From the NCBI GenBank assembly GCA_947451385.1, contig CANFYZ010000023.1:1-45528 (forward strand): 45,528 bases of DNA, written 5' to 3'. Within the stretch, counting starts at the first letter, position 1. Every line of letters starts with the position of its first letter. A program made the position numbers and the translations under genes. The DNA comes from Comamonadaceae bacterium. Its GTDB lineage: Bacteria > Pseudomonadota > Gammaproteobacteria > Burkholderiales > Burkholderiaceae_C. Shown one piece after another: positions 17,547 through 25,168 of the stretch. The notes under the pieces were generated by a model, which did no database searches, was not told where the DNA came from, and worked only from the letters and a program-made list of their open reading frames with translations.

Positions 17547-17610
17547 GGGAAATCCATTCACAAGGGCAGGACCGCACCTTGTGCAGCCCAGAAATTTCGA
17601 GGTGGAACAG

Positions 17611-17627
17611 GGCACCCGAAAGGTGCC
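17611..17627 (-). other. Hairpin between ribF and ileS
   Basis: GGCACC-CGAAA-GGTGCC lies in the 102-bp spacer between ribF and ileS. It has no T-run on the transcribed strand, so it looks more like an mRNA processing or stability hairpin than a terminator. Confidence 0.35.
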
Positions 17628-17648
17628 GTGCACGAAAGCGGGCCAGGG

Positions 17649-18686
17649 TCAAATTCGGTCGCGGGAGTTTTGACGGTGGGTTTGCCCGTGCAAAGACGCA
17701 AAGTACGCACGTGCATCGTCACAGTCTTTGGCGATGCCCCGTGTCAGGTCGTCAAAGCTGTCGTACTTGAGTTCGTCGTGTAGTTTGTGCAGCAGGTCCA
17801 CGCTGATGATTTTACCGTACCCCTCTTCCAGCCCCAGCGTGGCGGGCCAGTCAAAGCAATGTGTCTCCAACAGCACGCGCCCACCGTTCACATCGTTCGG
17901 GTCCAACGAGGGCCGAATACCTAAATTGGCCACACCGGTCAAGGCGGTGGGCGCCAGGCCATGCACCTGCACCACAAAAATGCCGCTGGCGGCGGGTTTC
18001 CAGTGCGCAAAGCGCAGATTCAGGGTGCGAAAACCATCGCCCGCCCCCGCTTGGCTGGCCCCCAGGTCGCGCCCGAGTTTGCGCCCGTGCACCACATGGC
18101 CGCTGATGCTGTAGGGCCGGCCCAGCAAGCGGGCGACCTCGTCCATCTGGCCAGCTTTCAGAGCGGCCCGCACCGCCGAACTGGACACCCGCAGGCCATG
18201 CACCTCATAGCTGTTCATGCGGGCCACATCGAAACCACGCTGCTGCCCGGTGGCATCGAGCAAGGCGTAGTCGCCCGCGCGCTGCGCGCCAAAGCGGAAA
18301 TCATCGCCCACCAGCACATAGCGCGCGCCCAGGCCTTGGAGCAGCACCTCGTCAATGAAGGCTTGGGGGGGCTGCTGCGCCAGCCGAGCGTCAAAGGGCA
18401 AGACCACCACCTGGTCAATGCCGCAGCGTTCCAGCTCGGTCAGCTTGTCGCGCAGGGTGGCAATGCGTGCCGGTGCCAATTCGGGTTTTTTCAACAAGGC
18501 CGCGAAATAGTCGCGCGGATGTGGCTCAAAAGTCATCACACAACTGGCCACGCCCCGGTGAGCGGCTTCGTTTTTCAACAGCGCCAGCATGGCCTGGTGG
18601 CCACGGTGTACCCCGTCAAAGTTGCCGATGGTCAGCGCACACGCCGAGGCGATGCCGGGATGGTGGAAGCCGCGAAATACCTTCAT
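17649..18686 (-). CDS. ribF: Bifunctional riboflavin kinase/FAD synthetase
   Basis: This 345-residue enzyme turns riboflavin into FMN and then FAD. The N-terminal adenylyltransferase domain has the nucleotide-binding motif GNFDGVHRGHQ near residue 20, and VLVGDDFRFGAQRAGD near residue 120. The C-terminal flavokinase domain begins around residue 185 (PYSISGHVVHGRKLGR) and contains GVANLGIRPS. I chose ATG 18686 (MKVFRGFHHP), since the longer frame upstream is not conserved. It heads the ribF-ileS-lspA cluster. Confidence 0.96.
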   Translation of the reverse strand: MKVFRGFHHPGIASACALTIGNFDGVHRGHQAMLALLKNEAAHRGVASCVMTFEPHPRDYFAALLKKPELAPARIATLRDKLTELERCGIDQVVVLPFDARLAQQPPQAFIDEVLLQGLGARYVLVGDDFRFGAQRAGDYALLDATGQQRGFDVARMNSYEVHGLRVSSSAVRAALKAGQMDEVARLLGRPYSISGHVVHGRKLGRDLGASQAGAGDGFRTLNLRFAHWKPAASGIFVVQVHGLAPTALTGVANLGIRPSLDPNDVNGGRVLLETHCFDWPATLGLEEGYGKIISVDLLHKLHDELKYDSFDDLTRGIAKDCDDARAYFASLHGQTHRQNSRDRI

Positions 18687-18836
18687 GGAGGGTTCTTTTG
18701 TCACTGAGTGGTCGTGAATACAGCGTATATTGTGACTTACCCAACGCCTGCCCCCGTACCCCGCGGTACAGCCAAGGCATGGCAGGGCCGTCATGTTTCG
18801 AGTCAGTGGTTTTTCAACTGTTGGATGGAGGCGCGA

Positions 18837-19394
18837 GTGAAGGTCTTGAAGTTGTCAGCGCAAGGGCTGCCCCAGTCATGGATCAGCCTGGAGCAAGCGG
18901 TCATGTATTACGCCGCCGAAGAGGTGCGTTGGGAGGCCGGACGTGAAATTGCGGTGTTTCACGGAGGCCACAACGCGGTGACCGGTCTGCAATCGGTCAT
19001 CCGGATCAACAGCATCATTGGCACCCGTGGCGTGCCCAAAATCAACCCTTTTGACCTGCGTCCCGGCCTGACCAATGGCAAATTATTCGCCCGCGACCGC
19101 AATGTCTGCGCCTACTGCGGCGCGCATTTTCATGAGACAGAGCTGACCCGCGAGCACATCGTGCCTTTTGCGCAAAAAGGGGTGGACACCTGGATGAACG
19201 TGGTCACGGCCTGCCGCAGCTGCAATCACCGCAAAAGCCACCGCACGCCTGAGCAGGCCGGCATGCCTTTGCTGTACACGCCCTACGTACCCAGTTTGTG
19301 GGAAGACTTTATCTTGCGCAACCGACGCATTTTGGCCGACCAAATGGAGTTTTTGATGGCCCATGTGCCGCACTCATCACGGCTCATGGCCTGA
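18837..19394 (+). CDS. HNH endonuclease family protein
   Basis: This is a 185-residue HNH nuclease-fold protein. GTG 18837 is preceded by GGAGG at 18827-18831, five bases upstream, which decides this start over the in-frame ATGs at 18708 and 18825. The motif runs from about residue 86 to 135. The zinc-type cysteines are C91xxC94 and C126xxC129, the metal-binding REH is at 106-107, N121 is in TWMNVV, and NHRKSH follows. The N-terminal 80 residues have no motif I recognise. Stand-alone HNH proteins of this length are common in Comamonadaceae, but their target is unknown. It diverges from ribF and precedes an exported DNA ligase. Confidence 0.85.
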   Translation: MKVLKLSAQGLPQSWISLEQAVMYYAAEEVRWEAGREIAVFHGGHNAVTGLQSVIRINSIIGTRGVPKINPFDLRPGLTNGKLFARDRNVCAYCGAHFHETELTREHIVPFAQKGVDTWMNVVTACRSCNHRKSHRTPEQAGMPLLYTPYVPSLWEDFILRNRRILADQMEFLMAHVPHSSRLMA

Positions 19395-19417
19395 TCACTG
19401 CGTTGTTAAACGGATCC

Positions 19418-19456
19418 TCACCCTGAACCGAGCGGCCTCGATGCCGCCGAGGGTGA
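19418..19456 (+). other. Nested inverted repeats between the HNH and ligase genes
   Basis: TCACCCT (19418-19424) pairs with AGGGTGA (19450-19456), and inside it GCGGC (19432-19436) pairs with GCCGC (19443-19447). No T-run follows, so it is not a standard terminator. It sits just before the ligase ribosome-binding region. Confidence 0.4.
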
Positions 19457-19480
19457 TGGACCATGAAAGGGGAGATGACT

Positions 19481-20362
19481 ATGCATCAGCATGCGCTGCG
19501 ACGTTCGTTCCTGGGCCGTCTGGGTCAGACCGCATTGGGGGTGGTGAGCTGGGGCTACACGCCTTGGGCCGGGGCAGCGTCGGGTCGGGCCATGTTGGCA
19601 ACGCCTTGGCCGACCCAGGCCGACCCAGCACCTTACTGGGTGAGTGAAAAACTGGACGGCGTGCGCGCGCTGTGGGACGGGCAAACGCTGCGATTTCGCA
19701 GCGGCCGGACTTTACTGGCCCCCGCGTGGTTCACCGCGCAATGGCCCGCGCAGGCCTTGGACGGCGAGTTGTGGATGGGCCACCAGACGTTCGACCGGGT
19801 CTCGGCCGCCGTGCGCCGCAGCCTGCCGGACGAGACCGAATGGCGCAGCCTGCGCTACATGGTGTTCGATGCGCCGGACGCCACCTCTACCTTCACCGAA
19901 CGGCTGGCGCATATTCAGCGCCTGCTCGGCCCCAGCGAGCCAGGCCGTCTGGGGGCTTGGGTGCAATCTGTGGCGCAGTTTCGCGTGGCCGACGCGGCCG
20001 AATTGACGCAGCATCTGAGCCGGGTGCTGCGCGCAGGCGGCGAGGGCTTGGTATTGCACCATGCCGATGCGCTGTGGCAAGCGGGCCGCAGCGAAACGTT
20101 GCGCAAATTCAAATCGGTGCAAGACGAAGAAGCGCGGGTGGTTGCCCATTTGCCCGGTAAAGGACGGCTGCAAGGGCGGCTGGGCGCGCTGCTGGTGGAA
20201 ATGCCCAGCGGTCAACGCTTTGCCTTGGGGTCGGGTTTGACCGATGCGGACAGAGAAAAGCCCCCACGGGTGGGGGCTTGGGTCAGTTACCGCTACCGGG
20301 ACCGCACGCCTTCGGGCTTGCCGCGCTTTGCCTCGTATTGGCGAGAGCGGCCGCCTGAATAA
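19481..20362 (+). CDS. Exported ATP-dependent DNA ligase (LigE-like)
   Basis: This is a 293-residue minimal ATP-dependent DNA ligase. I chose ATG 19481, which has GGGGAG six bases upstream; ATGs at 19463 and 19475 are in frame. The nucleophile is Lys57 in SEKLDGVR (motif I). Further motifs are ALDGELWMG (III), GGEGLVLHH (IV) and LRKFKSVQDEEARVV (V). A C-terminal OB-fold ends in GLPRFASYWRER. It has no zinc finger or BRCT, as in LigE. The N-terminus reads LRRSFLGRLGQTALG, a Tat-like signal followed by a hydrophobic stretch, so the enzyme is probably periplasmic. LigE proteins are linked to extracellular DNA and competence in other bacteria; here that is inference. Confidence 0.88.
   Translation: MHQHALRRSFLGRLGQTALGVVSWGYTPWAGAASGRAMLATPWPTQADPAPYWVSEKLDGVRALWDGQTLRFRSGRTLLAPAWFTAQWPAQALDGELWMGHQTFDRVSAAVRRSLPDETEWRSLRYMVFDAPDATSTFTERLAHIQRLLGPSEPGRLGAWVQSVAQFRVADAAELTQHLSRVLRAGGEGLVLHHADALWQAGRSETLRKFKSVQDEEARVVAHLPGKGRLQGRLGALLVEMPSGQRFALGSGLTDADREKPPRVGAWVSYRYRDRTPSGLPRFASYWRERPPE
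20258..20279 (-). terminator. Minus-strand terminator of the acyl-CoA dehydrogenase operon, inside the ligase gene
   Basis: On the minus strand this reads AAGCCCCCACCCGTGGGGGCTT followed by TTCTCT, a strong GC-rich hairpin with a T-rich tail. It lies 102 bp past the stop of the convergent dehydrogenase gene and within the last 105 bp of the ligase coding sequence. Confidence 0.65.
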
Positions 20363-20380
20363 AGCGCCGGACTCAACCGA

Positions 20381-21496
20381 TTAGGCGAACACGCCAGCTG
20401 TTTCTTGCATGCGCTCAGAGACTTCACCCAGGTGGTGCAGGGTGTCGCCCCAGGTCATTTCCAGCTGGGTCAGTTTCTTGAAGTAGTGGCTCACGATGTA
20501 CTCGTCCGTCACGCCAATGCCGCCGTGCAGCTGCACCGCTTGCTGACCGACAAAACGCATCGACACGCCCAGTTGGTACTTGGCGCGGGCCAGCGCACGG
20601 CGACGCTCGTCGGTGGGCGCGTTCAATTTGAGCGTGGCGTAAAAGCTCATCGAGCGGGCCAGCTCCAGTTGCATCTTCATGTCGGCCACGCGATGGCGCA
20701 GGGCTTGGAAACTGGAGATGACCACATTGAACTGCTTGCGCGTGTTCATGTAATCGGTGGTGATGGCCATGGTTTTGTCCATCACGCCCACGGCTTCCGC
20801 ACACAGGCTGGCAATGCCAATGTCGGTGGCGTGCGCCAGTGCAGTCAAACCGTCACGGGTGAGCAATTGGGCAGGGCTGTGGTTGAAGCCCACGTCCGCG
20901 GCGGCCGCGCCATCTTGGGTCACATGCGCGTGGGTGCTCACGCCGCTGGCGCTGCGCTCGACCAGGAACAGGGCCATGGCGTTGCCGATCATGGCGGGCA
21001 CCAGAAAAGCGTCGGCCTGCGCGCCCACAGGCACCAGATTTTTCTGGCCCGTGACCGTCCAAGCACCCGCGGCTTCTTGGGCTTGCGCAGTGCAGTGGGC
21101 CAGCTTGTAGCGGCCATGGCGTTCTTGTTGTGCCAGCACCACCAAGGCTTCGCCCGATGCGATGCGGCCCAGCCAAGCGCTCTTGAGCGCGTCAGGGCCA
21201 TAGCCTTCGAGTACGGCGCTGCAAATCAGGGTTTGGGTGAGGGGTTCTAAAACGATGCCGCGCCCCAGCTCCTCCATCACCACCATGCCTTCGACCGGGC
21301 CCATGCCCATGCCGCCTTGGGCTTCACTCACATACAAGCCGGTCAGGCCCAACTCGGCCAGTTCGGTATAGACCGCGCGGTCAAAACCGCCCGCGGCAGC
21401 GATGGCGCGGCGGCGGTCAAAGTCATAGCCTTTGTCCACCCATTTGCGCACCGCGTCGCGCAGTTGTTCTTGGTCGTCAGAAAAATCGAAATCCAT
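20381..21496 (-). CDS. pimD: Acyl-CoA dehydrogenase, PimD-like small subunit
   Basis: This 371-residue FAD-dependent acyl-CoA dehydrogenase-family protein resembles the small subunit of pimeloyl-CoA dehydrogenase from benzoate/pimelate degraders. N-terminal DFDFSDDQEQLRDAVRKW and GLYVSEAQGGMGMGP are family features. The C-terminal domain has QLHGGIGVTDEYIVSHYFKK, where the usual glycine-rich segment is kept. The glutamate base is hard to assign by eye. It starts 28 bp after the larger dehydrogenase gene, so a heterodimer is likely. The substrate could be a dicarboxylyl-CoA or another acyl-CoA. Confidence 0.8.
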   Translation of the reverse strand: MDFDFSDDQEQLRDAVRKWVDKGYDFDRRRAIAAAGGFDRAVYTELAELGLTGLYVSEAQGGMGMGPVEGMVVMEELGRGIVLEPLTQTLICSAVLEGYGPDALKSAWLGRIASGEALVVLAQQERHGRYKLAHCTAQAQEAAGAWTVTGQKNLVPVGAQADAFLVPAMIGNAMALFLVERSASGVSTHAHVTQDGAAAADVGFNHSPAQLLTRDGLTALAHATDIGIASLCAEAVGVMDKTMAITTDYMNTRKQFNVVISSFQALRHRVADMKMQLELARSMSFYATLKLNAPTDERRRALARAKYQLGVSMRFVGQQAVQLHGGIGVTDEYIVSHYFKKLTQLEMTWGDTLHHLGEVSERMQETAGVFA

Positions 21497-21523
21497 TTTG
21501 AAATCCTTCTCAGTTCAAGCGCT

Positions 21524-22705
21524 TCAGCCGAGGACGGTCTGCGCGACGATGTTGCGTTGCACTTCGTTGCTGCCGCCGTAAATGGTGGTCTTGCGCATAT
21601 TGAAGTAGTTGGCCGCCAAGGGCGCGTTGGCCACCTCGCCGCCTGGGAAGTTGCCTTGCCAGCCTGCGTCCATGGCCTCAAAGATGAAGGGCAGGCTGTA
21701 GGGGCCCGCCGCCAGCATCATCAGCTCGGAGTAACGCTGCTGAATTTCGCTGCCTTTGATTTTCAGGAGGCCTGCAATGTCGAGCGAATTCTTGCCTGAC
21801 TTCTCGGCCGACAGCACGCGCAGCACCAGCATTTCCAAGGCCACGATGTCCACCTCGAGCTTGGCGATTTCGTCGCGGAAACGCAGATCGTCGTAAATGC
21901 CTTCGGCCTTGGCGATGCGTTTCAAACGCTCCAATTCGCGCTTGGCGCGGTTCACGTCGGCAATATTGGTACGCTCATGCGCCAACAGGTGTTTGGCGTA
22001 GTTCCAGCCTTTGTTTTCTTCACCGATCAGGTTTTCGGCTGGCACTTCGACGTTGTCGAACCAAACCTCGTTGACCTCGCATTCGCCGTCCAGCAACTTG
22101 ATGGGGCGCACCGTGATGCCGGGCGACTTCATGTCGATCAACAAGAAGGAGATGCCGGTTTGCGGCTTGCCCTCGTTGCTGGTGCGCACCAGGCAGAAAA
22201 TCCACTCGCCATACTGGCCCAGCGTGGTCCAGGTTTTTTGGCCGTTGACGATGTATTTGTCACCCACACGCTCGGCGCGGGTTTTCAGCGACGCCAAGTC
22301 CGAGCCCGAACCCGGCTCGCTGTAGCCCTGGCTCCACCAGACTTCACCGCTGGCGATGCCCGGCAAAAAGCGCTTTTGCTGTTCGGCATTGCCAAAGGCC
22401 ATGATCACCGGCGCCACCATGACGGGGCCAAATGGCACCACACGGGGCGCACCGGCCAGGGCGCATTCTTCCTCGAACAAGTGCTTTTGCACGGCGTTCC
22501 AGCCCGGGCCGCCAAATTGTGTGGGCCAACCCCAACCGAGCCAGCCTTTTTTGCCCAAAATCTTGGCCCAACGTTGCATGTCGTCGCGCGTCAGGCGCAT
22601 GGCGGCGTGTACTTTTTGGGAAATGTCAGCGGGTAAATTGTCTTTGACCCAGGTGCGAATCTCATCGCGAAACGCGAGTTCTTCGGGGGTGAATGCCAAA
22701 TCCAT
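21524..22705 (-). CDS. pimC: Acyl-CoA dehydrogenase, PimC-like large subunit
   Basis: This 393-residue acyl-CoA dehydrogenase resembles PimC. N-terminal residues are LAFTPEELAFRDEIRTWV. The FAD/substrate region reads GYSEPGSGSDLASLKT near residue 130, then VNGQKTWTTLGQYGEW. NEVWFDNVEVPAENLIG and GWNYAKHLLAHER are typical of the middle domain. Near the C-terminus TTIYGGSNEVQRNIVAQ carries the conserved arginine-containing FAD contact. It is the first gene of a two-gene operon with the small subunit. A candidate promoter with a dyad lies upstream. It oxidises an acyl-CoA to the enoyl-CoA; the chain type is not known. Confidence 0.83.
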   Translation of the reverse strand: MDLAFTPEELAFRDEIRTWVKDNLPADISQKVHAAMRLTRDDMQRWAKILGKKGWLGWGWPTQFGGPGWNAVQKHLFEEECALAGAPRVVPFGPVMVAPVIMAFGNAEQQKRFLPGIASGEVWWSQGYSEPGSGSDLASLKTRAERVGDKYIVNGQKTWTTLGQYGEWIFCLVRTSNEGKPQTGISFLLIDMKSPGITVRPIKLLDGECEVNEVWFDNVEVPAENLIGEENKGWNYAKHLLAHERTNIADVNRAKRELERLKRIAKAEGIYDDLRFRDEIAKLEVDIVALEMLVLRVLSAEKSGKNSLDIAGLLKIKGSEIQQRYSELMMLAAGPYSLPFIFEAMDAGWQGNFPGGEVANAPLAANYFNMRKTTIYGGSNEVQRNIVAQTVLG

Positions 22706-22776
22706 GGGGAGTCTCTCTGAGAATAGCGGGTGGCGAAATACCCTGGCCTGCGGCCCGGGCGGAAAGTGAAGCGCAA

Positions 22777-22794
22777 TTTATAGCACGACCGTGC
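22777..22794 (-). promoter_or_regulatory. Candidate promoter and dyad upstream of the acyl-CoA dehydrogenase operon
   Basis: On the minus strand TATAAA (22777-22782) is a good -10 box about 72 bp before the pimC-like start. Directly upstream, GCACG-AC-CGTGC (22783-22794) is an inverted repeat placed between -10 and the expected -35, where a repressor could act. The -35 is weak. Confidence 0.4.
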
Positions 22795-22877
22795 GGAAAT
22801 GCCGGATTCTGGCTGTAACGCTGGGGTCATTGTCCCTGCTGCGGCCGGTGTCTGGGGGCAGGGATAATCCCCGGTGC

Positions 22878-23468
22878 ATGAAAAACATTGTGATTTTGAT
22901 TTCGGGCTCCGGCTCGAACATGGCGGCCATCGTGCAGGCGGCGCAACAGCGCCAGTGGGCGCAGCGCTTCGGTGTGCGGATTGCGGCCGTGGTCAGCAAC
23001 CGCCCTGACGCAGCGGGCCTGGAATGGGCCCAAGCCCAAGGCATTGAAGTGTCAGTGTTGGACCACACAGCTTATGCCTCGCGGGAGGACTTTGATGCCG
23101 CGCTGCAGGCCCTTTTGGATGCCTACGACCCCGTGTTGGTGGTGCTGGCGGGTTTCATGCGCATTTTGAGCGCTGGTTTTGTGCAGCACTTTGCCGGACG
23201 TTTGATCAACATCCATCCCTCTTTGTTACCGGCTTTTGGCGGCTTGCATACGCACCAGCGCGCCATCGACATGGGCTGTCAATTTGCCGGTGCCACCGTG
23301 CACCAAGTGACCGCCGAGTTGGACCATGGCCCGATCCTGGCGCAAGCGGTGGTCCCGGTGTTACCGGGCGACACGGCCGAGCGCCTGGCCGCCCGCGTGC
23401 TGAGCCAAGAGCACAGGCTCTACCCCACGGCGATCGAAGGCTGGCTAAGCCGCACCCGCAGCGCCTGA
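22878..23468 (+). CDS. purN: Phosphoribosylglycinamide formyltransferase (GART 1)
   Basis: This 196-residue folate-dependent enzyme transfers the formyl group to GAR in purine synthesis. The start MKNIVILISGSGSNMAAI matches the GAR-binding loop of PurN. The catalytic region has NIHPSLLPAFGGLHTHQRAI, which carries the conserved Asn and His, followed by GATVHQVTAELDHGPIL with the conserved Asp. ATG 22878 was chosen because the upstream extension is not conserved. The gene is convergent with a DUF1653 gene and overlaps its end by 24 bp. Confidence 0.96.
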   Translation: MKNIVILISGSGSNMAAIVQAAQQRQWAQRFGVRIAAVVSNRPDAAGLEWAQAQGIEVSVLDHTAYASREDFDAALQALLDAYDPVLVVLAGFMRILSAGFVQHFAGRLINIHPSLLPAFGGLHTHQRAIDMGCQFAGATVHQVTAELDHGPILAQAVVPVLPGDTAERLAARVLSQEHRLYPTAIEGWLSRTRSA

Positions 23469-23720
23469 AACCGCCGCATCGGGCGTGTCTGCGATCCAGG
23501 TAAAGCGCGGCTGGACCACGCCGTCGATTTCCACGTTCTCGTTGAACATGGCGGCCGGTCTGACCCACAAGCCGCGATCCCCGTAGAGCGCGCGGTACAC
23601 CGTCAAAGGCTCCAAGGTTTCACTGTGGCGTGCAGTGTCAATGACTTGGTACAGCAAATTTTTGTAGTGCCGGTAAATGCCGGGGCGGGTGATCTGCAAG
23701 GGGGGGAGGTTTTCAGACAT
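23445..23720 (-). CDS. DUF1653 domain protein
   Basis: This small 91-residue protein matches the DUF1653 family. The core GIYRHYKNLLYQVIDTARHSE is followed by VVYRAL-like LTVYRALYGDRGLWVRPAAMF and a C-terminal RFTWI. I chose ATG 23720 (MSENLPPLQITRPGIY); the longer frame upstream is antisense to the RNA methyltransferase gene. The function of the family is not established. It diverges from the methyltransferase gene and converges on purN, overlapping it by 24 bp. Confidence 0.82.
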   Translation of the reverse strand: MSENLPPLQITRPGIYRHYKNLLYQVIDTARHSETLEPLTVYRALYGDRGLWVRPAAMFNENVEIDGVVQPRFTWIADTPDAAVSGAAGAA

Positions 23721-23795
23721 GGTGGACAACGCCCAAGGAGCCAAAGGGGCAACAAGTTCGATTAAGAACGAGAAAGAGAATGGGACAATACGGTC

Positions 23796-25061
23796 ATGCA
23801 TCCTAAAGCCCTTCTTGATGCCTGCGCCGAACTGGTCAGGCTGACGCTTCAATTTGAACACCCTGCCGATGCGGTGGTTTCGCGTTTTTTCCGTGAACAC
23901 CGCCAATTGGGCCCGCGCGAACGCGCCACTTTGGCCGAAACCGCTTACAACGTCTTGCGCCACAAACTGCGCTTTGAGTACCTGGCGCGTTCGGGCAGCG
24001 GGGCCAAAGAGCGGCGCATGGCGATTTTGGGGTTTCATGCGCCGCGCGATTTCTTGTACGGTGCCCTGAATGAATCCGAGAAAACCTGGCTGGAGGGGTG
24101 CGACCGGGTCCGACCCGAAGAGTTTTTGGAACGCCATCGCCACAACCTGCCCGAGTGGATGGTGGAGCCGCTGAAAGCCCAGTTGGGCAGCGGCTTCTGG
24201 CCCTTGGTGGAAAGCCTGGGGCAAAGCGCGACCTTGGATTTGCGCGTCAACACGTTGCACGACAAACGTGCCGAGGTGCAAAAAGAATTGGACAAGGCCG
24301 GTATCGCCGCCACGCCCACACCTTACTCGCCCTGGGGGCTGCGCATCACCGGCAAGCCCGCGCTGACCAAGCTGGACGCATTTGCGCGCGGCGCCTTGGA
24401 GGTGCAAGACGAAGGCTCACAACTGCTGGCGCTGCTGCTTGACGCGCACCGCGGCGAGATGGTGGTGGACTTTTGTGCGGGCGCAGGTGGCAAGACCTTG
24501 GCGATCGGCGCAGGCATGCGCAACACCGGGCGCTTGTACGCGTTTGACGTGTCGGGTCACCGTTTGGATGCGCTCAAGCCGCGCCTGGCGCGCAGCCAAC
24601 TGTCGAACGTGCATCCGGCTGCGATTGCGCATGAGCGTGACGACCGCATCAAGCGCCTGAGCGGCAAGATCGACCGGGTCTTGGTCGATGCCCCCTGTTC
24701 CGGCCTGGGCACCCTGCGCCGCAACCCGGATCTGAAATGGCGGCAAACGCCCCAGGCCCTGGAAGAACTGGCGGTCAAGCAAATGGCGATCTTGCAAAGC
24801 GCCGCTCGCTTGCTCAAGCCCGGTGGCCGCTTGGTTTACGCCACGTGCAGCTTGCTGGTGCAAGAAAATGAAGCCATTGCGCAGGCTTTCACTCAAGCCC
24901 ATCCTGAGTTTGACATCCTGAACGCCAGTGCCGAGTTGGCGCGTTTGAAGGTGCCTGATGCCCCGTCGCTGTGCAGCGGCGATCAGGCCGAATTTTTGCG
25001 CTTGTGGCCACACCGTCATGGCACCGATGGATTTTTTGCGGCCCTTTGGATTAAGAAATAA
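23796..25061 (+). CDS. RsmB/NOP-family RNA 5-methylcytosine methyltransferase
   Basis: This 421-residue SAM-dependent RNA methyltransferase has the NusB-like/RsmB architecture. An N-terminal helical region is followed, from about residue 150, by the catalytic domain. The SAM motif reads VVDFCAGAGGKTLAIG near residue 225. Motif IV is VDAPCSGLGTLRRNPDLKW, and the second catalytic cysteine is in YATCSLLVQENE near residue 350. The target is probably 16S or another rRNA cytosine, but the N-terminal half is shorter and less typical than RsmB, so I give no symbol. Confidence 0.88.
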   Translation: MHPKALLDACAELVRLTLQFEHPADAVVSRFFREHRQLGPRERATLAETAYNVLRHKLRFEYLARSGSGAKERRMAILGFHAPRDFLYGALNESEKTWLEGCDRVRPEEFLERHRHNLPEWMVEPLKAQLGSGFWPLVESLGQSATLDLRVNTLHDKRAEVQKELDKAGIAATPTPYSPWGLRITGKPALTKLDAFARGALEVQDEGSQLLALLLDAHRGEMVVDFCAGAGGKTLAIGAGMRNTGRLYAFDVSGHRLDALKPRLARSQLSNVHPAAIAHERDDRIKRLSGKIDRVLVDAPCSGLGTLRRNPDLKWRQTPQALEELAVKQMAILQSAARLLKPGGRLVYATCSLLVQENEAIAQAFTQAHPEFDILNASAELARLKVPDAPSLCSGDQAEFLRLWPHRHGTDGFFAALWIKK

Positions 25062-25168
25062 TGACCTGACCGCCAAACCCCGCGCTTGGCAGCGAAAGTT
25101 CTGTCCTTTTTGGTGCTGAAAACTTAAAATGGAAAGATTGCCTGACGCAGGTATTTCGAAAGAAAAAA

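Noticed and set aside
15300..17783. Very long open frame (827 codons) on the plus strand antisense to ileS
   Set aside because: ileS is unambiguous and fully covers the frame. The translation is rich in Val, Gly, His and Gln with no recognisable domain, as expected from codon bias in a high-GC gene.
20258..20279. Plus-strand terminator within the ligase gene
   Set aside because: On the plus strand the hairpin is followed by GGGTCAG and coding continues through conserved LigE residues. Only the minus-strand reading has a T-rich tail.
23721..24407. N-terminal extension of the DUF1653 frame
   Set aside because: This part is antisense to the RsmB-like methyltransferase gene, and the DUF1653 domain starts at the ATG at 23720.
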